From positions 682,001-746,000 of the forward strand of contig NZ_CP084629.1 of the NCBI RefSeq assembly GCF_022878925.1: 64,000 nucleotides of DNA, given 5' to 3'. Position numbers and translations under genes: made by a program. This DNA is from Caballeronia sp. TF1N1. GTDB taxonomy: Bacteria; Pseudomonadota; Gammaproteobacteria; Burkholderiales; Burkholderiaceae. This document shows positions 26,822-35,418 of the stretch, piece by piece (position 1 is the first letter of the stretch; every line of letters starts with the position of its first letter). Under the pieces are notes generated by a model. It was not told the origin of the DNA. It searched no databases and saw only the letters and a list, made by a program, of their open reading frames with translations.

Positions 26822-27867
26822 GCCGGCGCGGACGGCGCGGCGGGATAGATGGCCGAGATCAACGCATCGACATCCGACACGATCAGCTTGATGACGAACT
26901 GCGCGACATCGTGCGAGCCTTCGCTTCTCATGCACGCGTCCTTCAGCGATTCCAACGTTGCACGCACGTGGTCGAGTTCGGCGTCATCCCGATGCACGTT
27001 GCCGAGCACTTGCGCGAGCTTATCGAAGAGGGTCTGCAGCGCCGCAGCGCTTTCTTGCAGATGATCGCTTCGTGCCGCTTGCGGGTCACGCGAGACTGCC
27101 TTGGCGAGAAAGAGGGTGTCGCTGTGCAGTCGCCGCAGAAAGGGCGCGGCCTTGTCGATGGCATCCGCGCGGCGGCTTTGCAGGGGCACGATGATGTGCT
27201 CGCGCTCCGCTTCCTCGAGGGCATCGTCGAGCGATTGCTGCGCCTGAGCGCTCTTCTTTTCGAGCTGCGTCGCTCGGGCTTCATGGTCGTCTGCGTCGTC
27301 GGAAAGATGCAAGGCGACTAACTGGCCAAGACACTTCAGCGTGTCGGCTACGCAGCGATGCGCGGTCGTAAGCGAGCGGTTCGGCAAGATAGCCGCGACG
27401 ATGAACGCGGACGCCGCGCCGATGAGAATCTCCAGCACGCGATGCAGCGGCCGCTGAAACAAGGGCCCACCGCCTGTCGGAATCAGCACGACAATGACAA
27501 GCGTGATGCATGCAAGCCGCAACGCGGGCCGCGCCGCAGCAAGCGCGGCGAGCGGCACGAGTTCGATCGCGAATACGGCGAGCGGCGCGGCGCCATGCTC
27601 GATGGCGATGAGCCCGATCACCCCCGCCACCGCGCCGATGCAAGCGCCGACGATCTGATCGCGCGCGGCTCCCAGCGCCTGCGTGAGGCTGGGCTGAGTG
27701 ACCACGACGAGCGTGGTGATGAGCGCCCAATAACCTTCGGGAAGCGCGATCAGTTTTGCGGCGCCGTAACTAATCGCGCAGCCCAGGAGCGTACGTGCAA
27801 GCCGGCGCCCCTCGGGGACGCTGAACATGCCGCGAGGTCCGCGACGGATGAAGGTCAACGCGTTCAT
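26818..27867 (-). CDS. FUSC-family membrane protein (half-size)
   Basis: 349 aa from the ATG at 27867 (MNALTFIRRGPRG); a longer in-frame reading from 28029 overlaps the upstream gene and lacks support. Six hydrophobic segments in residues ~25-180 (e.g. LIALPEGYWALITTLVVVTQ) match the FUSC/ArAE module. The C-terminal ~160 residues are a soluble, helical, coiled-coil-like domain. Unlike the 725-aa protein at 6789 it has one FUSC module and no adaptor or outer-membrane gene beside it. The motif ATTTTGTATGCAT sits 20 bp upstream of the start. Probably an exporter of small aromatic or acidic compounds. Confidence 0.8.
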   Translation of the reverse strand: MNALTFIRRGPRGMFSVPEGRRLARTLLGCAISYGAAKLIALPEGYWALITTLVVVTQPSLTQALGAARDQIVGACIGAVAGVIGLIAIEHGAAPLAVFAIELVPLAALAAARPALRLACITLVIVVLIPTGGGPLFQRPLHRVLEILIGAASAFIVAAILPNRSLTTAHRCVADTLKCLGQLVALHLSDDADDHEARATQLEKKSAQAQQSLDDALEEAEREHIIVPLQSRRADAIDKAAPFLRRLHSDTLFLAKAVSRDPQAARSDHLQESAAALQTLFDKLAQVLGNVHRDDAELDHVRATLESLKDACMRSEGSHDVAQFVIKLIVSDVDALISAIYPAAPSAPA

Positions 27868-27886
27868 GCGGTCCCTGGACGACGAT

Positions 27887-27899
27887 ATTTTGTATGCAT
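27887..27899. promoter_or_regulatory. ATTTTGTATGCAT motif upstream of the FUSC gene
   Basis: One instance of the recurring intergenic word, 20 bp before the ATG at 27867 and inside the 85-bp gap after the diguanylate cyclase stop. Confidence 0.4.
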
Positions 27900-27952
27900 T
27901 ATGCCAATGGAGCGCGACTGGTCGATTGATCTCGAGAGAGGATTCGAGCGCG

Positions 27953-29530
27953 TCAGCCGCCGCCCGCTGCGCTATTTTCGTGGACAGCCCGGTTCCGGCC
28001 TGCGCGTTTCGCACGGTAGAGCGCCGCATCCGCGTTGTTCAGCAACTTGAGCGCGTCATCGCTATGACGCGGATGGGCCGTCGCGCAGCCAATGCTCACG
28101 GTAAGGAAGCCTCTCGGCGAACCGCTGTTCGGAATCTCGAGCGCTTCGACCATCATCCGAAGACGTTCAGCAAAAGTCACTGCGCCTTCCTCCGCCGCTG
28201 AAGGCAGCACGATCACGAATTCCTCACCGCCGTAGCGCGCGACGATATCGCCCGGTCGCTTGACTGAATGCTGTATGCAATCGGCCACGGCGACGAGCGC
28301 ATCGTCGCCCATCGCATGACCGTAGGTGTCGTTGTAGAGCTTGAAGTGGTCGACATCGACGAACAATGCGGAAAGCGGCTGATCCGCGCGCCGCGCACGT
28401 CGCCATTCCTCGTCGAGACGGCGATCCAACGCACGCCGGTTAGCGAGACCGGTGAGTGAATCGGTCCCTGCGAGCCTTTGCAACTTTTCCTGAGCGATGG
28501 CGCGCGAACGCAGCGAGATTGCAAGCAGCCACGACAGAACGATGAAGCCAGCGCCGAACATGAGAGTCAGGCCGCCGATCATCGTGCTGCGTTCGCGCCA
28601 GCCTTGAAGTACATCATCTTCCGCAGGCGCGACCGCTGCGATGAGTTGCGTGCCCGGCACATGCGCAAAGGTATAGATGCGGCGCACGCCGTCCAGGGGC
28701 GAAGTCGAAATATAAGAGCCGTTGAGTTGATCCGTCATCGACGAAAAGGTAGGCGAGCGAACCACGGTGCTGGAGGCGCCAGCGGGCAAGGGAGGCTTGC
28801 GGGCAAGCATCAGGCCGTCTGGCTGCACGATGAAAACGGAGCCCGCTCGGCCGACATTGACGCGCGAGAGTAATGCCTTGAGATAGTCGATATTGAGCGC
28901 GATCACCGCCACGCCCGCAAACGAGCCATCCGGTGCGTTAATGCGGCGGCTTAGCGCGAGCGAATATGCGCCGTTGCGCAAGCGCGATTGATACGGCTTT
29001 GAAATATAGAGCCCGACGTCGGCTCTTGCTGCGTGCGCCGTGAAATAGTCGCGGTCTTTAAAGCGCAATTCGTTAGGAACGGACGCATCGCGCTCGACTA
29101 CGATACGTCCTTGCCCGTCCATCACGAATGCGCCGCCTATGTAATTCGTTGCGGTTGCGCCATCGAATAGGACGAGCTTGCGCAAGTCGTCGGACAAGGC
29201 CATCACGGCCGGATTTTCCATTCCACTTACGATGGTGCGCAACGAAAGATCGATGGATTCGATATTGCGTGAAATATCGGCAGTGAGCGTCGCGACAACA
29301 TTGGCGGACGCCTCATGTGCGTTCTGCAACGCCTGCGCACGGCCTTGCCAAAGCGCGGCAAAGGAAAGCACCGCCATGGAAATAGCGATAGCCGTGCCGA
29401 TTAGGCCGGCAAGCAAGGGAAAGCGCGAGAAGGCATCTGCCACGCGCATCGTGGCGGTGCTATTGCGTCGGACTAGCCGACGCCGGACCACACGGCCCGT
29501 TTTGCGCACGACGTCGAATCTCGGGGACAT
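27953..29530 (-). CDS. Diguanylate cyclase with periplasmic Cache-type sensor
   Basis: 525 aa. A first transmembrane helix (~residues 38-62) and a second (~330-350) bracket a ~265-residue periplasmic domain with dCache-like features (RIVVERDASVPNELRFKDRD, SKPYQSRLRNGAYSLALSRR). The cytoplasmic GGDEF domain has the active-site RYGGEEF and, five residues before GGEEF, the RPGD inhibitory (I-site) sequence, so it should make cyclic di-GMP and be product-inhibited. LTGLANRRALDRRL is the typical GGDEF entry. No phosphodiesterase gene is nearby. The ligand is probably a small organic or amino acid. Confidence 0.92.
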   Translation of the reverse strand: MSPRFDVVRKTGRVVRRRLVRRNSTATMRVADAFSRFPLLAGLIGTAIAISMAVLSFAALWQGRAQALQNAHEASANVVATLTADISRNIESIDLSLRTIVSGMENPAVMALSDDLRKLVLFDGATATNYIGGAFVMDGQGRIVVERDASVPNELRFKDRDYFTAHAARADVGLYISKPYQSRLRNGAYSLALSRRINAPDGSFAGVAVIALNIDYLKALLSRVNVGRAGSVFIVQPDGLMLARKPPLPAGASSTVVRSPTFSSMTDQLNGSYISTSPLDGVRRIYTFAHVPGTQLIAAVAPAEDDVLQGWRERSTMIGGLTLMFGAGFIVLSWLLAISLRSRAIAQEKLQRLAGTDSLTGLANRRALDRRLDEEWRRARRADQPLSALFVDVDHFKLYNDTYGHAMGDDALVAVADCIQHSVKRPGDIVARYGGEEFVIVLPSAAEEGAVTFAERLRMMVEALEIPNSGSPRGFLTVSIGCATAHPRHSDDALKLLNNADAALYRAKRAGRNRAVHENSAAGGG

Positions 29531-29687
29531 TCATCTCTCCGCGTGAGACACGCTTCGCTTAGGCGACGCCATTAGCATGACGCTGCAAGCGTGAAACTTT
29601 CGAAAACCCCACAAAAACAGGGTTCAAATACGCGCTTGGAGAGCGGCGCGCTCGTCAACAGGATTGTAATCGGAAGAAGAAATTCGC

Positions 29688-30563
29688 TTAAGCTTTACCG
29701 CCGCGCTTAATGACGCGCTGGCGAATCTCTGAATCGAGTATGAGCCTGCCGCGAATTTTGCCCTTCATGCGTTTGACGTAGCGCGGCGCTTCCGTCATGT
29801 GTATCACCATCAGTTCGCGTACTTTTTCAACGTCGCGCGCACGTGCTGCTTCGGTGATGGCCTTGTGAATCTTGACGTTTGCACGGCCGAAACGTTCGTG
29901 CTCCGCTTGCGGTGTATCGTTTCGAAATTCGATCAGTTGTCGGATCATCTCGTTGATCAGCTCGCAGCTAAACCGCAAGAACGGATTGGGATTGGCCGCA
30001 GCGAGAATGTCGTGGAAATTCACGTCTTCCTGACGTTGCCTGACAATATCCCGGCTCTCGTGCGCGCAAGCGGGTTCGTCGCAACTCGCTATATTTTCTT
30101 CGAGCGCGGCCAAATCCTCTTCCGTCAAATGCGGCACTGCCCCTGCAGCAAGTTCGGGTTCGAGCAACTGACGCACCGTATAGATGTCGTCGATGCTTAC
30201 GTCCTTAAAGAACAAATAATTTTGCAAGAGCTGAAGGGTTCTATCTAGCGGCACTTCAACGATGGTGCCGCCGCCCGAAGGACCGGTCGTGACCTTGATA
30301 AGCCCTTGCACTTCCAGAGACTTGAGCGCTTCGCGAATCGTGCTCTTGCTAACGGAAAACAACTGCTGCAACTCGACTTCGCGCGGCAGCTTGTCGCCCG
30401 GCTTGAGATCTTTTTCCGTAATGAGCCGTTTGATTTCCTCAGCGACGAGGTCTGCGCGCTTGGGCTGCTTGATGGGCTTGGCAAGCGGCTGCCTTGAGAC
30501 TTCCTGTTGAGTCGGGTCGACTCCGGCCGCCGCGCTGGCGCGCTTAGCACGGTCCATCACCAT
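29688..30563 (-). CDS. GntR-family regulator (FadR-type, FCD) of the adjacent ABC operon
   Basis: 291 aa from the ATG at 30563, which has AAGGAG 7 bases upstream; the open frame continues further but that part spans the promoter. After a ~35-residue basic leader comes the winged helix (LVAEEIKRLITEKDLKPGDK, STIREALKSLEVQGLIKVTT). The FCD domain follows with likely metal-binding Asp/His residues in EDVNFHDILAAA and the later NVKIHKAITEAA. It is divergent from the Liv-type transporter operon. A perfect 20-bp palindrome in the shared promoter region is its probable operator. Confidence 0.87.
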   Translation of the reverse strand: MVMDRAKRASAAAGVDPTQQEVSRQPLAKPIKQPKRADLVAEEIKRLITEKDLKPGDKLPREVELQQLFSVSKSTIREALKSLEVQGLIKVTTGPSGGGTIVEVPLDRTLQLLQNYLFFKDVSIDDIYTVRQLLEPELAAGAVPHLTEEDLAALEENIASCDEPACAHESRDIVRQRQEDVNFHDILAAANPNPFLRFSCELINEMIRQLIEFRNDTPQAEHERFGRANVKIHKAITEAARARDVEKVRELMVIHMTEAPRYVKRMKGKIRGRLILDSEIRQRVIKRGGKA

Positions 30564-30600
30564 ATCGATGCTCCTTAACACACCCCGGAATATTGCCTTA

Positions 30601-30629
30601 TTGACACCCGAATTTATTGTACCTAGCAT
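30601..30629 (+). promoter_or_regulatory. Sigma-70-like promoter of the Liv-type operon
   Basis: TTGACA (30601-30606) and TAGCAT (30624-30629) are separated by 17 bp. Transcription would start near 30636, just before the palindrome at 30640-30659. Confidence 0.55.
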
Positions 30630-30639
30630 CGGATTCGTT

Positions 30640-30659
30640 CTATTTATCATGATAAATAG
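30640..30659. promoter_or_regulatory. Perfect 20-bp palindrome, likely GntR operator
   Basis: CTATTTATCATGATAAATAG reads the same on both strands. It lies just downstream of the predicted -10 box of the transporter operon and upstream of the GntR start, so it could control both directions. AT-rich sites of this kind are usual for FadR-type repressors. Confidence 0.7.
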
Positions 30660-30742
30660 GATGAAGCTAAACCGACGCATGAACGTACCACGAAAAAAAC
30701 GCAAGGTGGCCGCGCAGGTCTTCTTCTCAAGGAGCGTCAATT

Positions 30743-31951
30743 TTGAATCGCCGAAATATGTTGAAGCTGGCCGCGCTGTCGGCCGTTCCCGGATCGTTTG
30801 AGGCGCTCATGTCGCGCAGCGCGCTCGCTCAAGGTTCGCCGATTCAGTTTGCCTGCCCGGTGCCGATGTCCGGACCCTTTGCGGCAAACGGCAAATACGC
30901 CGATCTCGGCATGAAGCTCGCGATCGAACAGTATGGCAAGGTGCTCGGTCAGCCGCTCGCATATACCACGCTCGATACCGAAGGCAAGCCCGCGACCGCG
31001 GTGCGTCGCGTTCAGGAAATAGCCCAACAGAAAAATGCGCGCTATTTTGCAGGCGGCATTCTTTCGTCCGAAGCGCTTGCAATGGGTAAGGAAGTGGAGA
31101 AGGCCGGCGGCATTTTCATTACTACGGCGGGCGCCGACGAGCTCACGGGGAAAGACTGCAATAGCGCGACGTTTCGGTGGTCGGTGCCGACCTTCGGCGC
31201 GATAGAGCAGACGGTTCGACCGCTCATTCAGACGTTCCCCAAGGCCAAGCGTTGGTACACCATCACGCCGCAATACGTCTTTGGCGATGGTCTTTTATCC
31301 GCTGCTAAAGCCATCTTCAAGGAAAAGGGCATCGAGCATGTGGGCAACAGCTATCACTCGCTAAACGAAAAAGAATTCAGCGGATATCTGACCAACGCTG
31401 TCGCGGCCAAGCCGGACGTCCTGCTTATTCTGAACTTTGGCTCACAGTCGTCGGATACGTTGCGACAAGCCGTGAGCTTCGGCATGAAGAACAACTGCAC
31501 GATTCTCATGGCCTGGGCGTCCGGTCTGGAGCAGTTCGAAGCGCTCGGTCCGGACATCTGCGAAGGGGTGTATTTCGGCGCGCAGTACTGGCACGCAATT
31601 GATTCCCCGCTCAATCAGGATCTCGTCAAGCGCGCCAATGCGGCCTTTAAAGCGAACCCGAACTACAGTCTTGCGGGATCGTATATCTGTACCAAGATTT
31701 TGCTGGACGGCATCGTGAAGGCAGGTACGGCAGACCCCAAGAAAGTCATCGCGACGCTGGAAGGAATGAAGTATTCAGGTCTGACGGGCCCTGAGGAAAT
31801 CCGCGCAGGCGACCATCAGGTGCTCAAGAATTATTATTTGCTCAAGGGTAAGCCCAAGAGCAAGATGAAAGACAAGGACGACTACGCCGATATCGTCAGT
31901 TCAGGACAATCGTTCCTTCCGCTCGACAAGACGCAATGCAAGATGGCTTGA
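30743..31951 (+). CDS. ABC transporter substrate-binding protein, Liv/urea type
   Basis: 402 aa from a TTG start with AAGGAG about 8 bases upstream. The N-terminus NRRNMLKLAALSAVPGS is a twin-arginine-type export signal, cleaved near ALAQ. The body is a type I periplasmic binding protein of the Leu/Ile/Val-amide-urea branch (FACPVPMSGPFAANGKYADL, GGILSSEALAMGKEVEKAGG, YVFGDGLLSAAKAIFKEKG). It is the first gene of an operon with two permeases, two ATPases and two amide-bond-related hydrolases, which suggests uptake of a substituted amide, carbamoyl amino acid or peptide-like compound rather than free branched-chain amino acids. Confidence 0.88.
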   Translation: MNRRNMLKLAALSAVPGSFEALMSRSALAQGSPIQFACPVPMSGPFAANGKYADLGMKLAIEQYGKVLGQPLAYTTLDTEGKPATAVRRVQEIAQQKNARYFAGGILSSEALAMGKEVEKAGGIFITTAGADELTGKDCNSATFRWSVPTFGAIEQTVRPLIQTFPKAKRWYTITPQYVFGDGLLSAAKAIFKEKGIEHVGNSYHSLNEKEFSGYLTNAVAAKPDVLLILNFGSQSSDTLRQAVSFGMKNNCTILMAWASGLEQFEALGPDICEGVYFGAQYWHAIDSPLNQDLVKRANAAFKANPNYSLAGSYICTKILLDGIVKAGTADPKKVIATLEGMKYSGLTGPEEIRAGDHQVLKNYYLLKGKPKSKMKDKDDYADIVSSGQSFLPLDKTQCKMA

Positions 31952-32024
31952 CAATGCTTAGGCACAAGCTGGAAGCGAATGCGCTTGAAGCGCGTTCGCG
32001 CCGTTTCTCTTTTGAGCCAAGGCC

Positions 32025-32885
32025 ATGAACGTTTATCTGTTGCAGGTCGTGAACGGCATCGGCGTGGGGATGCTGTATTTTCTGCTCGCGGTCGGCTTGT
32101 CGATCGTATTCGGGCTCCTGCGCTTCGTGAATTTCGCGCACGGCGCGTTCTACCTTCTTGGTGCGTATTTCTGTTATCAGGCGATGCAGTGGTCAATGAG
32201 CTTCTGGATGGCGCTCATCGTCGTGCCGGTTGTAGTAGGCGTGCTTGCGTGGATAGTAGAAAAGATCGTACTGCGGCACGTCTATGCGCAGCAGCACGAG
32301 TTTCATATTCTCGCGACAGTGGGCCTCGCACTCGTGCTGCAGGAGTGCGCAATCATCCTATGGGGACCGCTCGGCGACAACGTAGCGGTGCCGGATGTGC
32401 TGAATGGCGTCGTGATCTGGGGCAGCTTCGTCTATCCGAAATACCGCCTTTTCGTGATCGGATTCACGGCAGTGCTCGCGGCCATTCTCTGGTGGGTACT
32501 CGAAGGCACGCGGCTCGGTAGCGCCGTTCGCGCGGGCAGTGAATCCAGTGAGATGGTGTCCTTGCTCGGTATCAATGTGACGCGGGTCTTCAGTCTCGTG
32601 TTCGCGCTCGGCGCGGGCACGGCAGCGCTTGCAGGCGTCCTTGCCGCACCCATACGCGGCGTCGATCCATTCATGGGTATCGAAGCTTTGGGCGTGGCCT
32701 TCGTGGTTGTCGTGGTGGGCGGCATGGGTAATTTCCTTGGCGCGCTTGTTGGCGGCTTGTTGGTCGGTATTGTTCAGAGCGTGATGAGCACGTTATGGCC
32801 CGAAGGCGCGCGGCTCATGATCTATGTCGCGATGGCCGCTGTCCTATTGCTGCGTCCGAATGGATTGCTCGGGAGGGCAGTGTGA
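32025..32885 (+). CDS. livH: ABC permease, LivH type
   Basis: 286 aa, about eight hydrophobic segments. GIGVGMLYFLLAVGLSIVFG and LRFVNFAHGAFYLLGAYF are the characteristic start of LivH permeases, and the EAA-like stretch GALVGGLLVGIVQSVMSTLW is near the end. 73 bp follow the binding-protein gene, and its stop overlaps the LivM GTG start. It forms the inner-membrane channel together with LivM. Confidence 0.9.
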   Translation: MNVYLLQVVNGIGVGMLYFLLAVGLSIVFGLLRFVNFAHGAFYLLGAYFCYQAMQWSMSFWMALIVVPVVVGVLAWIVEKIVLRHVYAQQHEFHILATVGLALVLQECAIILWGPLGDNVAVPDVLNGVVIWGSFVYPKYRLFVIGFTAVLAAILWWVLEGTRLGSAVRAGSESSEMVSLLGINVTRVFSLVFALGAGTAALAGVLAAPIRGVDPFMGIEALGVAFVVVVVGGMGNFLGALVGGLLVGIVQSVMSTLWPEGARLMIYVAMAAVLLLRPNGLLGRAV

Positions 32886-33907
32886 TTTCCAAACAGGATT
32901 CGAACGCGCTGGACGTCGACGCGCCGCAAAGCTCGTCGCCCCGGCAAGCGCTTCATCGCTATCGCTTCTTGCTGCTTGCCTTATTGGTCGTTTGCATATT
33001 GCCCATGACGATACGTTCGGGTTCGCTTGCGACCGAAGTACTTGTCTACGCGCTTGCGGCCTTGGGGTGCAATCTGCTCCTGGGACACACAGGGTTGCTC
33101 TCTTTTGGACAAGGCATTTTCTTTGGACTAGGCAGCTATAGCGCGGGTCTCATTCTAACGAAATTCGGTCTACAGGCTCCCGTCGCCTTATTAGGGGCGG
33201 TGCTTGCCGGAGCGGTTGCCGCAGCCATCGTCGGATGGTTTTCCATCCGTCAGCGCGGTGCCTATTTCGTGATGTTGACGCTCGCATTCGGCCAGATGTT
33301 TTACTTTCTCGCCTACACGACGCCCGATCTAACCGGCGGTGACAACGGTCTTCTCGATATCCCCCGTCCCGCTTTGTCCATCTTGGGCAAGACACTCTTT
33401 TCGATAACCTCACCCTGGCAGTATTACGCGTTCGTGGCGGTGCTTTTCTTGCTCGCATTCTGGCTGATGATGCGTGTCTCGCATTCGATATTCGGTCGCA
33501 CATTGCTGGCTATTCGCGACAACGAAGCCCGAGCGGCCGCGGTTGGGTACGACGTCAGGCGCTTCAAGCTCGCGGCCTTTGTCATCTCCGGTGCGGTCAC
33601 GGGCTTGGCGGGCGCGCTGCACGCCATGATGACCGGTATCGCGCCGCTGTCTAACATCGACTATCACACGAGCGAGATGATTCTCATGATGACGGTGATT
33701 GGCGGTACGGGCAATCTGTTTTCATCGGTCCTCGGTGCGGCCTTCTATGTGCTGTTCGCTGATTGGTTAAGCACGCTTTGGCCGCGCTGGCTGCTCCTGC
33801 TTGGGCTCGTGTTGATCGCTGTAAGCCTTTTCATGCAGCGTGGCTTGTGGGGCCTTGGCGAACGCGTCTGGCGCGCGGTCAGGCGCAATCAGGGAGAGGC
33901 AACATGA
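32882..33907 (+). CDS. livM: ABC permease, LivM type
   Basis: 341 aa from a GTG at 32882 (GTGA overlap with livH), with GGGAGG upstream. About ten hydrophobic segments; LGHTGLLSFGQGIFFGLGSY is the LivM signature. An ATG-started longer frame from 32795 lies inside livH and is rejected. The stop overlaps livG (ATGA). Pairs with LivH. Confidence 0.9.
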   Translation: MISKQDSNALDVDAPQSSSPRQALHRYRFLLLALLVVCILPMTIRSGSLATEVLVYALAALGCNLLLGHTGLLSFGQGIFFGLGSYSAGLILTKFGLQAPVALLGAVLAGAVAAAIVGWFSIRQRGAYFVMLTLAFGQMFYFLAYTTPDLTGGDNGLLDIPRPALSILGKTLFSITSPWQYYAFVAVLFLLAFWLMMRVSHSIFGRTLLAIRDNEARAAAVGYDVRRFKLAAFVISGAVTGLAGALHAMMTGIAPLSNIDYHTSEMILMMTVIGGTGNLFSSVLGAAFYVLFADWLSTLWPRWLLLLGLVLIAVSLFMQRGLWGLGERVWRAVRRNQGEAT

Positions 33908-34671
33908 GCACGGCCCTTCTCGAAGCAAGGAATGTCGTCAAGCGCTATGGGAAATTCGCCGCCTTGACCGAGGTGAACTTGCGTATAGCGAGCCGTACGG
34001 TCCATTCGGTCATCGGTCCGAATGGCGCGGGCAAGACAACGCTGTTCCACGTGCTCACGGGCACCGTGCCCATCACGGCAGGCAATATCACGTTCGACGG
34101 ACACGATGTCACACATGAGCCCGATCATCGGCGCGTGAAGCGTGGCATCGCGCGATCGTTCCAGGTAACGAGTCTCTTCGCCAATCTGACCGTGCGCGAG
34201 AATCTTCGCCTCGCGGCGCAAGGTGTGGACGCAAAGCGCGCGCTCAATGCGTGGACGCCGCCGCGTGGTGCGCTTGAGCATCGCGAGACAGTGGATGCCG
34301 TGCTTGAACGCCTTTCTTTGCAACGTTTCGCGTCGACGTTCGCAAGCGCGCTTTCGCATGGTCAGCAGCGGCGACTTGAAGTAGGCATGGCGCTCGCGGC
34401 TCGTCCTAAGGCAATTTTCCTCGATGAGCCGACTTCCGGGATGGGAATCGACGATCTCGACGACATGAAGCAACTGATCCGCAGTTTGCGCGACGACTAT
34501 ACCGTCGTTCTCATAGAGCACAACATGGATATCGTGATGGATATCTCCGACACGATCACGGTCATGCAGCAGGGGCGGGTACTGGTCGAAGGCAAGCCTG
34601 GCGATATTCGCGGCGACGAGCGCGTGCGTACCGCATATCTCGGCAACATGATTACCGGAGGCCGTGCCTGA
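33904..34671 (+). CDS. livG: ABC transporter ATPase, LivG type
   Basis: 255 aa. Walker A GPNGAGKTT, LivG-type FQVTSLFANLTVRENLRLA, the signature region ALSHGQQRRLEVGMALA (here SHGQQ in place of SGGQQ), Walker B AIFLDEPTSGM and the switch His in LIEHNMD are all present. The His for Gly change in the signature loop is common among Liv ATPases. Translation is coupled to livM and livF. Confidence 0.9.
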   Translation: MSTALLEARNVVKRYGKFAALTEVNLRIASRTVHSVIGPNGAGKTTLFHVLTGTVPITAGNITFDGHDVTHEPDHRRVKRGIARSFQVTSLFANLTVRENLRLAAQGVDAKRALNAWTPPRGALEHRETVDAVLERLSLQRFASTFASALSHGQQRRLEVGMALAARPKAIFLDEPTSGMGIDDLDDMKQLIRSLRDDYTVVLIEHNMDIVMDISDTITVMQQGRVLVEGKPGDIRGDERVRTAYLGNMITGGRA

Positions 34672-35369
34672 TGCTCGAAGCACAGAATATCCACGGATAC
34701 TATGGGAAAAGTCACGTCTTGCAAGGCGTGACGCTTAGCGTTCGGGACGGCGAGACTGTCACTTTGCTTGGCCGCAATGGCGCGGGAAAGTCGACGACGT
34801 TAAAGAGTATTGCCGGCGTCGTAACCCCGCAACAGGGCAGTGTGAAATTCAAAGGCATTGAAGTAGCGAAAATGCAGCCGCACAAGATTGCCGCGCGCGG
34901 GATATGTTTTGTTCCGGAGCATCGCGGTATCTTCAAGCTGCTTTCAGTGGAAGAGAATCTTCGTCTTGGCGCCCGTAAGCAATCGCCTTGGCAGTTGACG
35001 GACATCTATCGCATCTTTCCTCGTCTGAAGGAACGCCGCACGAATGGCGGTGGTCAACTGTCGGGTGGTGAGCAGCAGATGCTGGCAATCGGCCGTGCGC
35101 TCATGAATCATCCGCGGCTTCTGATGCTCGATGAACCCGTGGAAGGCCTTGCCCCCGTGATCGTCGAAGAGATCGTGGCGCAACTCAAGCTGATTCGGGA
35201 AGCGGGCGTGGCAATCCTGCTGGTCGAACAGAATCTCGAGGTCTGTACTCAGCTTGCGGATCGACATTACATCATCGAGCAAGGCCGTATCGTGTACGAA
35301 GCCAGCAACGACGTCTTCATTACCGACGACTCCGTTAAAGACCGGTATCTAGGAGTAGGCGTCGTTTGA
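34671..35369 (+). CDS. livF: ABC transporter ATPase, LivF type
   Basis: 232 aa. Walker A GRNGAGKSTT, ARGICFVPEHRGIFKLLSVE typical of LivF, signature LSGGEQQMLAIGRAL, Walker B LLMLDEPVEGLAP and switch LLVEQNLEV. Its ATG overlaps the livG stop by one base (TGATG). It completes the five-gene importer. Confidence 0.9.
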   Translation: MLEAQNIHGYYGKSHVLQGVTLSVRDGETVTLLGRNGAGKSTTLKSIAGVVTPQQGSVKFKGIEVAKMQPHKIAARGICFVPEHRGIFKLLSVEENLRLGARKQSPWQLTDIYRIFPRLKERRTNGGGQLSGGEQQMLAIGRALMNHPRLLMLDEPVEGLAPVIVEEIVAQLKLIREAGVAILLVEQNLEVCTQLADRHYIIEQGRIVYEASNDVFITDDSVKDRYLGVGVV

Positions 35370-35418
35370 GTGCATCGAAGGCTGAAAATTTTCATCTGCA
35401 ACTATCGAAGGAATTCCG

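Noticed and set aside
30743..35369. Branched-chain amino acid uptake system as such
   Set aside because: The transporter family fits, but the downstream M20 and M81 hydrolases point to another amide-type substrate, so the narrow function was not assigned.
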